NCBI GenBank assembly: GCA_947488765.1
Contig: CANLAE010000004.1
Span: 87,966-151,965 of the forward strand
Length of the DNA stretch: 64,000 nucleotides
Source of the DNA: Chitinophagaceae bacterium
Lineage (GTDB): Bacteria > Bacteroidota > Bacteroidia > Chitinophagales > Chitinophagaceae
Direction of reading: 5' to 3'
Under the pieces are notes generated by a model. That model searched no databases, had not been told where the DNA came from, and saw nothing but the letters and a program-made list of their open reading frames with translations. Of this stretch, positions 1 to 9,361 are shown piece by piece. The position numbers were made by a program, and so were the translations under genes. Position 1 is the first letter of the stretch. Every line of letters starts with the position of its first letter.

Positions 1-225
1 AGCGATTACGAACATAAGTATAAAGAGTTCAATGAACAATATAAAAAAGTGGAAGTTCCAAGATCTTTAAAAACTACTATCAACGAACCTTTAACAGAAC
101 AAGTACCTACAAAACCTGAAAAAGTTGATGTTACTGAGCGTGAACACAAAATAAAATTCTGGGATAGGTTCAAAGACAATCTTATTGATTTGTTTAAAGA
201 AGAAGAAGATAAAATGATCAAATAA
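1..225 (+). CDS. ftsA: Cell division protein FtsA, C-terminal fragment
   Basis: Frame 1 is open from the window edge to a TAA at 223-225 and encodes 74 residues. The ORF track misses it because its start lies outside the window. The last part (KFWDRFKDNLIDLFKEEED) is an amphipathic, aromatic/basic-acidic helix like the membrane-targeting helix that ends FtsA, preceded by a low-complexity linker. FtsA is the actin-like protein that ties FtsZ to the membrane, and in Bacteroidota it lies directly upstream of ftsZ, as here (73-nt gap). The ATPase core is not in the window, so the call rests on the tail and the position. Confidence 0.8.
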   Translation, partial: SDYEHKYKEFNEQYKKVEVPRSLKTTINEPLTEQVPTKPEKVDVTEREHKIKFWDRFKDNLIDLFKEEEDKMIK

Positions 226-298
226 AAATACTTACACACATACTTACTATTACTACTAACAAAAGAAAATTACATTTTAACCCATTAAAAATTCTATT

Positions 299-2170
299 AT
301 GATTCACTTCGATTTGCCAAAACAAAAATCTTCCATCATCAAAGTTATTGGTGTAGGTGGCGGAGGAAGCAATGCAGTAAATTATATGTTTTCTCAAGAT
401 ATTGAAGGCGTTGACTTTATTATTTGTAATACAGATTCAAAAGCAATTGAACAAAGCAAAGTCCCTAATAAAATTCAATTAGGTCCACATTTAACACAAG
501 GTCTTGGCGCAGGAGCTAACCCCGAAGTTGGTAAGGCCGCAACCGAAGAAAGCTTGGAAGAAATCAAGCGTATACTTGAGGTGAATACCAAAATGGCTTT
601 TATCACTGCTGGTATGGGCGGTGGTACAGGAACAGGAGGTGCTCCAATCATCTCAAAAATATGTAAAGATTTAGGAATACTTACCGTAGGCATTGTAACC
701 ACTCCATTTGGTTTTGAAGGTCCTCGCCGTATGCAACAAGCAGAGGAAGGTATCAAACAATTAAAACCTTATGTAGATACTTTATTGGTAATCAGCAATG
801 ATAAGTTGCGTATGCAATATGGCAACTTAAAAATGAAAGAGGCTTTCACCAAAGCAGACAATGTTTTGGCAACCGCAGCAAAATGTATCACCGATATTAT
901 CAATAGTCGTGGTCATATTATTGTAGACTTTGCCGATGTATGTACCGTAATGAAAAATGGTGGCGTTGCAATTTTAGGAAAAGCCGAAATTGAAGGAGAA
1001 GACAGAGCTCAGCGTGCAATTGAAGAAGCATTGAATAGTCCGTTGTTGAATGACAGCGATATTAAAGGTGCAAAATGGATCTTAATTAATATCAATAGTG
1101 CCGAAGGTGATGATGAATGCACAATGGATGAATTAGAAACCATCAATAATTACTTGCGTATGCAAGCTGGTGAAAGTACTGATGTTATTGTAGGTACAGG
1201 CTATGATAATACTTTGGGTGGTAAAATTAGCATTACATTAGTTGCAACAGGTTTTGATGCAAAAGATCCTTTTGCAAAACATGTACCTGTTAAAAAAGCA
1301 CAACCTGTTCAAGAAAAAATCGTAATGACTTTGGGTGTTGAAAATGAAGAAAAGCAACTTGAAAAACCAGTTTTCGAACAGCAAACTTTACCATTAGAAT
1401 TTCAACAACAAAATAGTGTTAGCAGTGAGCCATTAAACGCTTTCCATAATTTTAATGATGCTTACAATATGCCTTTAGTTGAAGATCTTACTCCAACATT
1501 GAATGAATTTGTTGAAGAAATACCTACCCAAAATGAAGTAGTGAGTTTTGTTGAGGAAGATGAAAATACAGTGTATCATTTTGAATTATCAACCGAAACT
1601 TTGGAGCCGGTTACTACTGAAAATACAGTCGCAGAGCAAGTTGCACAATTTCAAAATATTCCTGAAACAAATTCTTTTTTAACAAGACCAACTAATATTT
1701 ATGCCGATGCACTTCAAGAAAACATTGAAGTGAAACCTGAGACAATACAAGAGGTTCAACCAAATATTGAATCGGTACAAGAGCAACCCGAAATGGAAAT
1801 GACATTGGTAATGAGAGAAGAAATTCAGGAAGTTGAAAAAGTAGTTCCAACACTTACTGTGCATGAAGAAACAAATGTTTCAAGCATTACAGAAATGGAT
1901 CCAACTATGTTTGATGAAGGCGAAGAACAAAGAAGAAGAGCTGCAGAAAGAATTCAGAAGTTGCGTAATCTTTCTTTTAATAATGCCAATGAAGCTAACT
2001 CAGAGTTCGATGCTGTGCCTGCTTACATCCGTCGTAACATGGAGTTGTTTGGAAATACACTTACATCCGTAGAAAATTTTTACAGTAAATACACCGTTAA
2101 CAAGGAAGAAAATAATAACGGACCAATTTCTAGTATCAACACTTTTTTAGATGGTAAAAAACCGGATTAA
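299..2170 (+). CDS. ftsZ: Cell division protein FtsZ with long C-terminal extension
   Basis: Tubulin-like GTPase that forms the cytokinetic Z ring. The N-terminal GTPase core (about residues 10-325) has the GVGGGGSNAVN nucleotide loop and the tubulin signature GGGTGTGGAP, followed by the T7-side NKADNVLATAA-like segment (here TKADNVLATAAK). At 623 residues it is much longer than the usual 380-450: a Glu/Gln/Val-rich linker of about 230 residues is followed by the probable conserved C-terminal peptide (VPAYIRRNMELF) that binds FtsA, then about 45 further residues. Long linkers are common in Bacteroidota. The gene follows ftsA and ends at a strong hairpin terminator. Confidence 0.97.
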   Translation: MIHFDLPKQKSSIIKVIGVGGGGSNAVNYMFSQDIEGVDFIICNTDSKAIEQSKVPNKIQLGPHLTQGLGAGANPEVGKAATEESLEEIKRILEVNTKMAFITAGMGGGTGTGGAPIISKICKDLGILTVGIVTTPFGFEGPRRMQQAEEGIKQLKPYVDTLLVISNDKLRMQYGNLKMKEAFTKADNVLATAAKCITDIINSRGHIIVDFADVCTVMKNGGVAILGKAEIEGEDRAQRAIEEALNSPLLNDSDIKGAKWILININSAEGDDECTMDELETINNYLRMQAGESTDVIVGTGYDNTLGGKISITLVATGFDAKDPFAKHVPVKKAQPVQEKIVMTLGVENEEKQLEKPVFEQQTLPLEFQQQNSVSSEPLNAFHNFNDAYNMPLVEDLTPTLNEFVEEIPTQNEVVSFVEEDENTVYHFELSTETLEPVTTENTVAEQVAQFQNIPETNSFLTRPTNIYADALQENIEVKPETIQEVQPNIESVQEQPEMEMTLVMREEIQEVEKVVPTLTVHEETNVSSITEMDPTMFDEGEEQRRRAAERIQKLRNLSFNNANEANSEFDAVPAYIRRNMELFGNTLTSVENFYSKYTVNKEENNNGPISSINTFLDGKKPD

Positions 2171-2203
2171 TATTTTAGATTGTTAAGTTTTGTTTTGTTG
2201 TTT

Positions 2204-2236
2204 ATCCTCCCAATATTTATTGGGAGGATTTTTTTG
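2204..2236 (+). terminator. Rho-independent terminator after ftsZ
   Basis: A perfect 12-bp stem (ATCCTCCCAATA / TATTGGGAGGAT) with a tiny loop is followed by a run of T (ATTTTTTTG). It lies 33 nt after the ftsZ stop and probably ends the division-gene transcript. Confidence 0.9.
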
Positions 2237-2592
2237 TTGAAATATTTTAGCAGGCTTTCGTCAACAAAATATACGTCAACTTTTGTTCAGGCTGTTCGTT
2301 GCAAGTCCTCGCTCCTGCGTCGCTGTGGGCTTTTCACTTCCATCCTGCAGCTATTTAACTGTAGAATCAATTATCAACTGAAAAAATTTTAAATTAAACA
2401 ATGAAAAGTAAAATTATTTTGACTCGTTTGAAATTGAAAATATAAATAAGAAAAAAGTTGTTGTGATTAGTCCATTATAGAAATGAATTTTATAATAAAT
2501 ATTTCTAGTCCGTATGTATATAGATGGAATAACCTAAAACAATAATAATACAATAATTTTTTTAAAACTTCTCTTTATTATCTTCGCAGTCT
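2237..2592. other. Intergenic region ftsZ-trpS, with a GC-rich island
   Basis: About 356 nt between the ftsZ terminator and trpS. Positions about 2295-2345 form a GC-rich island (GTCCTCGCTCCTGCGTCGCT core) in otherwise very AT-rich DNA. It looks like a Bacteroidota intergenic repeat element rather than coding sequence, and no second copy occurs in the window. The ORF at 2180-2392 runs through the terminator and this island and is not credible. A weak inverted repeat (TAGAAAT / ATTTCTA) lies near 2475-2510. TATCTTCG at about 2579-2586 resembles the -7 element TAnnTTTG, with one mismatch, and would place trpS transcription very close to its ATG. Confidence 0.5.
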
Positions 2593-3597
2593 ATGGCAAA
2601 AGAGGTAGTGTTAAGTGGTATCAGACCCACAGGTTTCCTTCATTTAGGAAATTATTTTGGTGCAATGCGCAATTATGTTCGTATGCAAGATGAATTTGAT
2701 TGTTATTTTTTTGTAGCCAATTGGCATGCACTAACAACACATCCTGATACGCAAACTTTGAAAGCTGCTGTGCATAGAGTGATTGCAGAAAATATTGCTT
2801 GTGGATTAGATCCTGAAAAAGTTTGTTTGTATGTACAAAGCGACGTGCCTGAAATTGCAGAATTGTATTTGTATCTCAATACATTGGCCTACAAAGGAGA
2901 GTTAGAAAAAACAACAACATTTAAAGACAAATCAAGGCAACAGCCTGAAAATATTAATGCCGGTTTATTGACTTATCCTGTATTACAAGCAGCAGATATT
3001 TTAATTCATAGAGCTGTGAAAGTGCCTGTGGGTAAGGATCAGGAGCAACATTTAGAAATGGCAAGAACTTTTGCCGAACGCTTTAATCACAGATATGGTG
3101 ATGTATTGCCATTGCCATATGCCTTTAATTATGGTGGAGAACTTACCAAAATATTAAGTCTGGATGGAATTGGAAAAATGAGCAAAAGTGAAAACCAATT
3201 GGCAACTTTATACCTCGCAGATGAAGATGATGTGATCAGGAAAAAAATAATGAAAGCCAAAACTGATGCAGGTCCATCGGAACCAAATTCGGTGAAGCCT
3301 GATTATATTCAAAACCTATTTACATTAATGAATATTGTGAGTACAGCAGATACCCTAGAGAAGTTTAACGCTGACTTTAATAATAGCTCTTCGGGGAATT
3401 GTATCATTCGTTATGGTGATATGAAAAAGCAATTAGCAGAAGATATGGTACAATTTATTAAACCAATTCGAACCAAAGCAGCTGATTTGCAACAAAATAA
3501 GGAGTTGTTGGAGAAAATAATTCAACATGGTGCACAAAAGGCCAGGGTAAGTGCTTCTGCTACTTTACAAATTGTACGGAAGGCAATTTTAGGGTAA
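2593..3597 (+). CDS. trpS: Tryptophanyl-tRNA synthetase
   Basis: Class Ic aminoacyl-tRNA synthetase that charges tRNA-Trp in the cytoplasm. It has the family's usual length (334 residues). The HIGH-type motif is PTGFLHLGN at residues 12-20 and the KMSKS motif is exact at about 195-199. The conserved internal segment (LTYPVLQAADIL, VGKDQEQHLEMAR) that builds the Trp/ATP pocket is complete. It is a single gene, separated from ftsZ by a terminator and from the next gene by 122 nt. The ATG start fits the family N-terminus closely. Nothing odd was seen. Confidence 0.98.
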   Translation: MAKEVVLSGIRPTGFLHLGNYFGAMRNYVRMQDEFDCYFFVANWHALTTHPDTQTLKAAVHRVIAENIACGLDPEKVCLYVQSDVPEIAELYLYLNTLAYKGELEKTTTFKDKSRQQPENINAGLLTYPVLQAADILIHRAVKVPVGKDQEQHLEMARTFAERFNHRYGDVLPLPYAFNYGGELTKILSLDGIGKMSKSENQLATLYLADEDDVIRKKIMKAKTDAGPSEPNSVKPDYIQNLFTLMNIVSTADTLEKFNADFNNSSSGNCIIRYGDMKKQLAEDMVQFIKPIRTKAADLQQNKELLEKIIQHGAQKARVSASATLQIVRKAILG

Positions 3598-3719
3598 TTA
3601 CAACATTTTAGGAGTATTTATTGCAAAATAATTGTAGAACCCCTATTTTCACGAAACACAATTAAAGATTGAGTTTTTAAAATTATCTTTTACTATTTAA
3701 ATTTTGAATATCGCTTGTC

Positions 3720-4355
3720 ATGTCTAAAGCAAAAAAACCAAAACACATTGCAATAGCCGGAAATATAGGTGCCGGCAAAACTACATTAACTGAAATGTTA
3801 AGTAAACATTATAAATGGATTCCTCAATTTGAAGATGTAGATCATAATCCATATCTCATGGATTTTTATGATGATATGCCTCGCTGGAGTTTTAATTTAC
3901 AAATCTATTTTTTGAATAGCAGATTAAACCAGTTATTAGATATTCAACGTGGTACAGAAACCATTATTCAGGATAGAACTATTTATGAAGATGCACAAAT
4001 ATTTGCACCGAATTTGCATGATATGGGTTTAATGAGCAGAAGAGATTTCGATAATTATTTTAAGTTCTTTCAAACGCTTAAAACAATGGTACAACCCCCA
4101 GATTTATTAATTTATTTAAAAGCTTCTGTTCCTACATTGGTTGGTCAAATTCAAAAACGAGGAAGGGAATATGAAGAAAATATTCGTTTGGATTATTTAA
4201 AAAAACTGAATGAACTCTATATCAAATTTATTGATGGATACAAAGAAGGTCCGTTGTTAATTATTGATTGCGATAAAAATAAGTTTGGTGAAAATGAAGA
4301 ACACTTGGGAGAAATCATACGTAAAGTGGATGGTATGTTGTATGGTTTGTTTTAA
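3720..4355 (+). CDS. Deoxynucleoside kinase (dAK/dGK-type)
   Basis: Salvage kinase of the dNK/dCK/dGK family (PF01712), which phosphorylates deoxynucleosides at the 5' position using ATP. The P-loop GNIGAGKTT is at residues 14-22, the substrate-side DRT motif (IIQDRTIYEDAQIF) at about 85-98, and the lid region with RGREYE at about 145. At 211 residues it has the bacterial family's normal length. Substrate choice (dA, dG, dC or several) cannot be read from the sequence. It stands alone, 122 nt after trpS, and is closed by a terminator. Confidence 0.92.
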   Translation: MSKAKKPKHIAIAGNIGAGKTTLTEMLSKHYKWIPQFEDVDHNPYLMDFYDDMPRWSFNLQIYFLNSRLNQLLDIQRGTETIIQDRTIYEDAQIFAPNLHDMGLMSRRDFDNYFKFFQTLKTMVQPPDLLIYLKASVPTLVGQIQKRGREYEENIRLDYLKKLNELYIKFIDGYKEGPLLIIDCDKNKFGENEEHLGEIIRKVDGMLYGLF

Positions 4356-4382
4356 AATTCTTTATCAAATATTTTAAGTATC

Positions 4383-4411
4383 AACCACTAAGTAATTCTT
4401 GGTGGTTTTTT
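4383..4411 (+). terminator. Terminator after deoxynucleoside kinase gene
   Basis: A 10-bp stem (AACCACTAAG / CTTGGTGGTT, one wobble pair) with a 5-nt loop is followed by TTTTTATTT, 27 nt after the stop codon. Confidence 0.8.
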
Positions 4412-4503
4412 ATTTCAATAAGTTATTTTCAATTGCCTTTGTTTCTTGAAAAGTCTGTATTTTCAATAGTAGAAATTCAATTTTATATTCAAAATAGTTA
4501 CTG

Positions 4504-7260
4504 ATGCAAAAATCATTTTTATTCCTTTTGCTGACAATTAGTTTACAATTATCAGCACAAAAGAAACAGATAGATCATAGTGTTTATGATAGTTGGCAGT
4601 CAATTGGCGAAAAATTAATTAGTAATGACGGTAGCATTGTTGTATATACAATCAATCCGCAAGAAGGAGATGCAACTTTGGTCATACAAAATAGCAATGG
4701 TGCCAAAATAATGGAAGTACAAAGAGGTTATGCGGCTAAAATTACTAATGATGGAAAATTTGTGGTTTTTAAAATTAAATCAACTTATCAACAAACAAGA
4801 GAAGCAAAAATTAAAAAGAAAAAAGCAGATGAAATGCCAAAAGATAGTTTGGCAATTGTAAATGTTGCAAATAAATCTATTGAAAAATTTGCCAGAGTGA
4901 AATCGTTTAAGATGGCAGATAAAAGCAGCGATTGGCTTGCATGGCAATACGAAAAAGACGAAAAGAAAAAATCTGAAAATGCCGATAAAAAAGAGGATGA
5001 AGGTACTTTGTTGGTAATAAGAAATTTGTTGAAAAATAAGCAAGATTCATTGGCATTAATAACCGAATATTTCTTTGATAAAAGCGGTAAGCATTTATTG
5101 GTTGAAAGTGCTGCTAATACAAAAGACAGCATAAAAGCAAGTGTGCATTTAATTGATTTATTCAGCTGGAAAAAACAACGAATTTTATATGGGTACAACG
5201 ATGCAAAAGGGTATTCATTTGATGAAGAAGGTACACAAATTTCTTTTGTTGCCGAACGAGACAGTATCAAAAAAGAAAGCCAGAAATTTTATCAGTTATT
5301 TTATTTTAAAAACAACTTAGATAGTGCTGTAATGCTTGTAAATAAAGCATCACAGGGAATGCCTGAAAAGTGGAATGTTAGTGAATTTGGCAACATCAGT
5401 TTCAGTAAATCGGGAAAAAGATTGTTTTTTGCTACGGCTCCAATTCTTCCTTTAAAAGATACCTCACTGCCCGAATTTGAAAGAGTAAATGTAGATATTT
5501 GGCATTACAATGATGATGATTTGCAATCTGCTCAACTAAAAAATCTGGAAAATGATTTAAAGAAAAATTACTTAGCTCGTTATGATTTTGAAACAAAGAA
5601 AGTAGTGCAATTAGGGAATGAAAATTTTGAACGTTTTGATAAAACTTCAGAAGGTGATGGAGCAACATTTTATACCACAAGTGATGCAGGAAAACGGGTA
5701 GCAAAACAATGGCAAGGTTTCACTTTACGTGATGTATATGCTGTTAATCCGATAGATGGTAAACCTACTCTGATTCGTAAAAATTTAAAAGGAAATATCA
5801 GTTCATCTTATAGTGGAAACTACTTATTGATGTATGATGAACGGCTTAAACAATATCAATCATACAACACATTTACTCAAAAAATTAATAAGGTAGCAGC
5901 TGATATTCAATTTCCTTTATACGATGAAGAAAATGATGTACCCGATGATCCGAATGCTTATGGAATTGCAAAATGGATGGAAGGGGATAAGCATGTTTTG
6001 ATTTATGATAAGTTTGATATTTGGAAAGTTGATCCGTTTGGAAAAGAAAAAAGTATCGTATTAACTTCAGGAAGAAAAAATTTGATTCAATCACGTTTGG
6101 TAAATCTTGATGAGGATAAAAAATTCATTAATTCTAATGATACTATTTTGCTAAAAACATACAATGAAAAAACAAAAGGATCAGGAGTTTCTAAATTGTT
6201 TTTTGGAAATAACGGTAAATTGAATCTTGTACAAACAACAATCCCAATTTCTGACTGTTTTATAACTAATCTTGTTCAAAGCAAAAATTCAACCAATTTT
6301 ATTTTTACAAAAGAAAAATATGAATCTTCTCCAAACCTTTATTCAGCAACTCTTTCTGGCATAAATAAGTTTACTGATTTAAATACACAACAAGCCAATT
6401 ACAACTGGGGTTCTGCTGAATTATTTCAATGGAAAGCATACACCGGAAAACTTTCGGAAGGTGTTTTGTATAAACCCGAAAACTTTGATGCAAAGAAAAA
6501 ATATCCGATGATTGTTTATTTCTATGAAAGAAATAATCAAACATTGTACAACTACATCCCGCCAACTCCAACCCCTTCACGTTTAAATATTTCCTTTTTT
6601 GTGAGTAGAGGCTATATTGTTTTTGTACCGGATATTTGGTACAAAAATGGCAAGCCAGGGCAAAGTGCATACGACTACATTGTAAGCGGCACAAGGGCTA
6701 TAGTAAAACTTGGTTTTGTTGACAGTACTAAACTCGGCTTGCAAGGACAAAGCTGGGGTGGTTATCAAATTGCACATTTAATTACAAGAACAAAATTGTA
6801 TGCAGCTGCATGGGCCGGTGCGCCGGTTGTAAATATGACAAGCGCTTATGGCGGTATTCGTTGGGGTACGGGTATTAACAGACAGTTTCAATACGAAAAA
6901 TCACAAAGCAGAATTGGTGCAAATTTGTGGGAACGCAGAGATTTATACATAGAAAATTCTCCATTATTTCATTTACAAAATGTAACAACACCTGTAGTTA
7001 TTATGTCAAATGATAAAGATGATGCAGTGCCTTGGTATCAAGGAATTGAAATGTTTTCAGCATTGCGTCGCCTGAATAAAAAAGTATGGATGTTGAACTA
7101 CAATGATGAAGTACATAATTTAATGGAACGCAGAAATAGAAAAGATATACAAATTAGGGAACAACAATTTTTTGATTGGCTTTTGAAAGGAGAGAAGCCT
7201 GCAACATGGCTTTCAGAGGGTTTACCTGCAATTATGAAAGGAAGAACTTTGGGTTTATAA
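4504..7260 (+). CDS. Secreted S9-family prolyl oligopeptidase-like peptidase
   Basis: Exported serine peptidase of family S9 (prolyl oligopeptidase/DPP4-like), 918 residues. Residues 1-18 form a signal peptide ending LSAQ. An N-terminal beta-propeller-like region (about 30-620) precedes an alpha/beta-hydrolase domain. The catalytic triad is visible: Ser750 in GQSWGGYQ, Asp839/840 in DKDDAVPW, and His871 in DEVHNL. It probably removes short peptides in the periplasm. It stands alone, with terminators on both sides. Its length is normal for the large Bacteroidota members of the family; the exact cleavage specificity is unknown. Confidence 0.93.
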   Translation: MQKSFLFLLLTISLQLSAQKKQIDHSVYDSWQSIGEKLISNDGSIVVYTINPQEGDATLVIQNSNGAKIMEVQRGYAAKITNDGKFVVFKIKSTYQQTREAKIKKKKADEMPKDSLAIVNVANKSIEKFARVKSFKMADKSSDWLAWQYEKDEKKKSENADKKEDEGTLLVIRNLLKNKQDSLALITEYFFDKSGKHLLVESAANTKDSIKASVHLIDLFSWKKQRILYGYNDAKGYSFDEEGTQISFVAERDSIKKESQKFYQLFYFKNNLDSAVMLVNKASQGMPEKWNVSEFGNISFSKSGKRLFFATAPILPLKDTSLPEFERVNVDIWHYNDDDLQSAQLKNLENDLKKNYLARYDFETKKVVQLGNENFERFDKTSEGDGATFYTTSDAGKRVAKQWQGFTLRDVYAVNPIDGKPTLIRKNLKGNISSSYSGNYLLMYDERLKQYQSYNTFTQKINKVAADIQFPLYDEENDVPDDPNAYGIAKWMEGDKHVLIYDKFDIWKVDPFGKEKSIVLTSGRKNLIQSRLVNLDEDKKFINSNDTILLKTYNEKTKGSGVSKLFFGNNGKLNLVQTTIPISDCFITNLVQSKNSTNFIFTKEKYESSPNLYSATLSGINKFTDLNTQQANYNWGSAELFQWKAYTGKLSEGVLYKPENFDAKKKYPMIVYFYERNNQTLYNYIPPTPTPSRLNISFFVSRGYIVFVPDIWYKNGKPGQSAYDYIVSGTRAIVKLGFVDSTKLGLQGQSWGGYQIAHLITRTKLYAAAWAGAPVVNMTSAYGGIRWGTGINRQFQYEKSQSRIGANLWERRDLYIENSPLFHLQNVTTPVVIMSNDKDDAVPWYQGIEMFSALRRLNKKVWMLNYNDEVHNLMERRNRKDIQIREQQFFDWLLKGEKPATWLSEGLPAIMKGRTLGL

Positions 7261-7292
7261 AAAAAGGTGCATTTTAAAATGCACCTTTTTTT
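7261..7292. terminator. Bidirectional terminator between S9 peptidase and DUF6526 genes
   Basis: AAAAAGGTGCATTTT / AAAATGCACCTTTTT is a perfect 15-bp palindrome between two convergent genes. It has A and T tracts on both sides, so it can end transcription from either strand. Confidence 0.92.
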
Positions 7293-7301
7293 AGCTAATT
7301 G

Positions 7302-7730
7302 TTATACTCTATAATAATCTGCTTTCCAGTTTTGGATGGATTCTTTGATAGCTTTATTAGAAAGGTTTTCTGTTGCTGCACGATTGCATAACGCAACAAA
7401 TTCATCATTACTTGCAAAACGCAATGCAATGATTTGACCAATTCTTAATCTGCTGTCAATTGCTTTTCCTGTTAGGATAAAATACCTTAAACTTTCTTCT
7501 GCACGTATTGCACGGTCTTGTGCTTTTAATGCAAAAATTCTAACATAAGCAAATAAGAATAGAAAAATAAAAGCACACAAACAAAGTAATGATGCTGAAT
7601 AAAGGTTTTCTTTTGCAGCATGAAATAAATTCACAAAACTTCCTATTAATAGGGCAAGCATGCTGAAAAATGTAAGTCCATGCCAGCCACCTACAAGTCT
7701 TGAATGATTTTTAAAATTCTGTTGTTGCAT
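7302..7730 (-). CDS. DUF6526 family membrane protein
   Basis: 142 residues, recognised as DUF6526, a small family found in Bacteroidota and some Firmicutes with no known function. Visible features are the start QNFKNHSR, two transmembrane helices (about residues 20-38 and 46-66), and a conserved cytoplasmic tail (ALKAQDRAIRAEE, RIGQIIALRFASNDEF, ending NWKADYYRV). It is a single gene, convergent with the S9 peptidase and divergent from cinA. No function is assigned. Confidence 0.85.
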   Translation of the reverse strand: MQQQNFKNHSRLVGGWHGLTFFSMLALLIGSFVNLFHAAKENLYSASLLCLCAFIFLFLFAYVRIFALKAQDRAIRAEESLRYFILTGKAIDSRLRIGQIIALRFASNDEFVALCNRAATENLSNKAIKESIQNWKADYYRV

Positions 7731-7820
7731 AAAGTATATTTTTGAGGCTTGAAGTTAATTGAACTTATTTGTATTCAATATGTTTTCATAAAAATATCTA
7801 TTAATCATTTGTAACTATAT

Positions 7821-9074
7821 ATGAACAAACTTTTTGCATCTATCATAACAATTGGCGATGAATTATTAATTGGACAAGTGATTGATACCAACAGTGCATT
7901 TATTGCACAGGAATTAAATAAAATTGGAGTGCCTGTAAAACACAGATTGGCTGTTGGCGATACATGGGATGATATTTGGAATGCTTTGGATGAAGTGAGT
8001 AAACATGCTGATATTATTTTAATAACCGGTGGCTTGGGTCCAACAGCTGATGATATCACCAAACCCTTGCTGTGTAAATATTTTGGAGGAACAATGATTA
8101 CTGATGAATTAACATTGGCGCATGTTACCTATATCTTTGAAAATATTTTAAAACGCCCAATGATAGAACGAAACAGAAAGCAAGCAGAAGTGCCCAATAT
8201 TTGTACAGTTTTAAAAAATGAAGTAGGAACAGCACCCGGAATGTTGTTTGAAAAAGATGGAAAAATATTTATTGCAATGCCTGGTGTTCCTTTTGAAATG
8301 AAGTATATTATGCAGCATCATGTATTATCGTTGATTCCTAAAAAATTTACAACATCACATATTGAACACAGAACTTTATTAACGGCTGGTATTGGAGAAA
8401 GTTTTTTAGCAGAAATGATTCAATCATGGGAAGAAAAATTACCATCAACTATTAAGCTAGCATATTTACCTAATTATGGAATGGTTCGTTTAAGGCTTAC
8501 TGCATCGGGGTTTGAAAAAGATAAATTAGTGAAGGCGATTAATTCAGAGTTTGAAGCATTGAAAATTTTGGTGCAAGAATACTTAGTGATTGACGAAGAT
8601 TTACCTATGCATTTAGTGGTAACCAAATTACTTAAGGAAAAACATAAATCACTTGCTACTGCTGAAAGCTGTACGGGTGGCAGTATTGCAAGCATCATGA
8701 CGGCTAATGCAGGAGCAAGTAGCATTTTTACTGGTAGTGTGGTTTGTTATGATAACAGAATTAAAACAGAATTATTGGGTGTTTCGCATGAAATATTAAC
8801 CACAGTAGGAGCGGTGAGCAGAGAAACGGTAGAATTAATGGCAACGAATATTGTTGGATTGATGAAATCTGATTTTGGTATTGCTGTGAGTGGCATTATG
8901 GGACCAACAGGTGCTACAGATGAAAAACCGGTAGGAATGGTTTGGATTGCTGTTGCTGACAAAGAAAAGGTAATTGCAAAGCAGTTTAATTTCAGATTTG
9001 ACAGAGAAAGAAACATTCAGCTTACAGTAGTAAATGCCCTGAATATGCTACGTTTGTTGATATTGGAGTCCTAA
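7821..9074 (+). CDS. cinA: CinA family nicotinamide-nucleotide amidohydrolase / competence-damage protein
   Basis: 417 residues with two domains. The N-terminal MoaB/MogA-like domain (about 1-170; TIGDELLIGQ, LITGGLGPTADD) is an ADP-ribose pyrophosphatase-type domain in characterised homologues. The C-terminal CinA domain (about 258-415; ATAESCTGGSIAS, SGIMGPTG) carries the NMN deamidase activity that recycles nicotinamide mononucleotide. Length and motifs are complete. It is transcribed alone, with a 287-nt gap before the next gene. Confidence 0.95.
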   Translation: MNKLFASIITIGDELLIGQVIDTNSAFIAQELNKIGVPVKHRLAVGDTWDDIWNALDEVSKHADIILITGGLGPTADDITKPLLCKYFGGTMITDELTLAHVTYIFENILKRPMIERNRKQAEVPNICTVLKNEVGTAPGMLFEKDGKIFIAMPGVPFEMKYIMQHHVLSLIPKKFTTSHIEHRTLLTAGIGESFLAEMIQSWEEKLPSTIKLAYLPNYGMVRLRLTASGFEKDKLVKAINSEFEALKILVQEYLVIDEDLPMHLVVTKLLKEKHKSLATAESCTGGSIASIMTANAGASSIFTGSVVCYDNRIKTELLGVSHEILTTVGAVSRETVELMATNIVGLMKSDFGIAVSGIMGPTGATDEKPVGMVWIAVADKEKVIAKQFNFRFDRERNIQLTVVNALNMLRLLILES

Positions 9075-9293
9075 TAATTCATTGTTTATTTTGAAGATAA
9101 CAGGACTTTTGAAAATATCTTTTGTTCAAATTATTTTTTATCAGCTTAAAATAACTACTTATAAAATTTTAATGCACCTTTACAAAAGATTGCTTGCTTC
9201 ATTTGCCCAATACTTGTTTATTTTGCAAAGCATAGTTTGTTCTATTTTTTACATTTCAAATTTGAACTTGTTTTGTTGAAAATAGTTGCTAAA

Positions 9294-9312
9294 GTACAAG
9301 TGTGCGACGCAA
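9294..9312 (+). repeat. Intergenic repeat, copy 1 (GTACAAGTGTGCGACGCAA)
   Basis: This 19-nt sequence is identical to 20132-20150, and its last 15 nt occur inverted at 19045-19059. All three copies are in non-coding DNA and stand out as GC-rich in AT-rich surroundings. In each copy a TTGTTGA lies about 20-30 nt upstream of the core. Here the repeat lies 50 nt before the E2 acyltransferase gene. Its role is unknown. Confidence 0.7.
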
Positions 9313-9361
9313 TCGGTGATGAAGGAAGTAATACAGCTTGTTACCTAAATAAAAAAATTGT

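Noticed and set aside
2180-2392. 70-residue ORF after ftsZ
   Set aside because: It runs through the ftsZ terminator and a GC-rich non-coding island, and has no recognisable protein features.
9082-9279. 65-residue hydrophobic ORF after cinA
   Set aside because: AT-rich chance frame; Phe/Ile/Leu-rich by composition, no start context and no similarity recognised.
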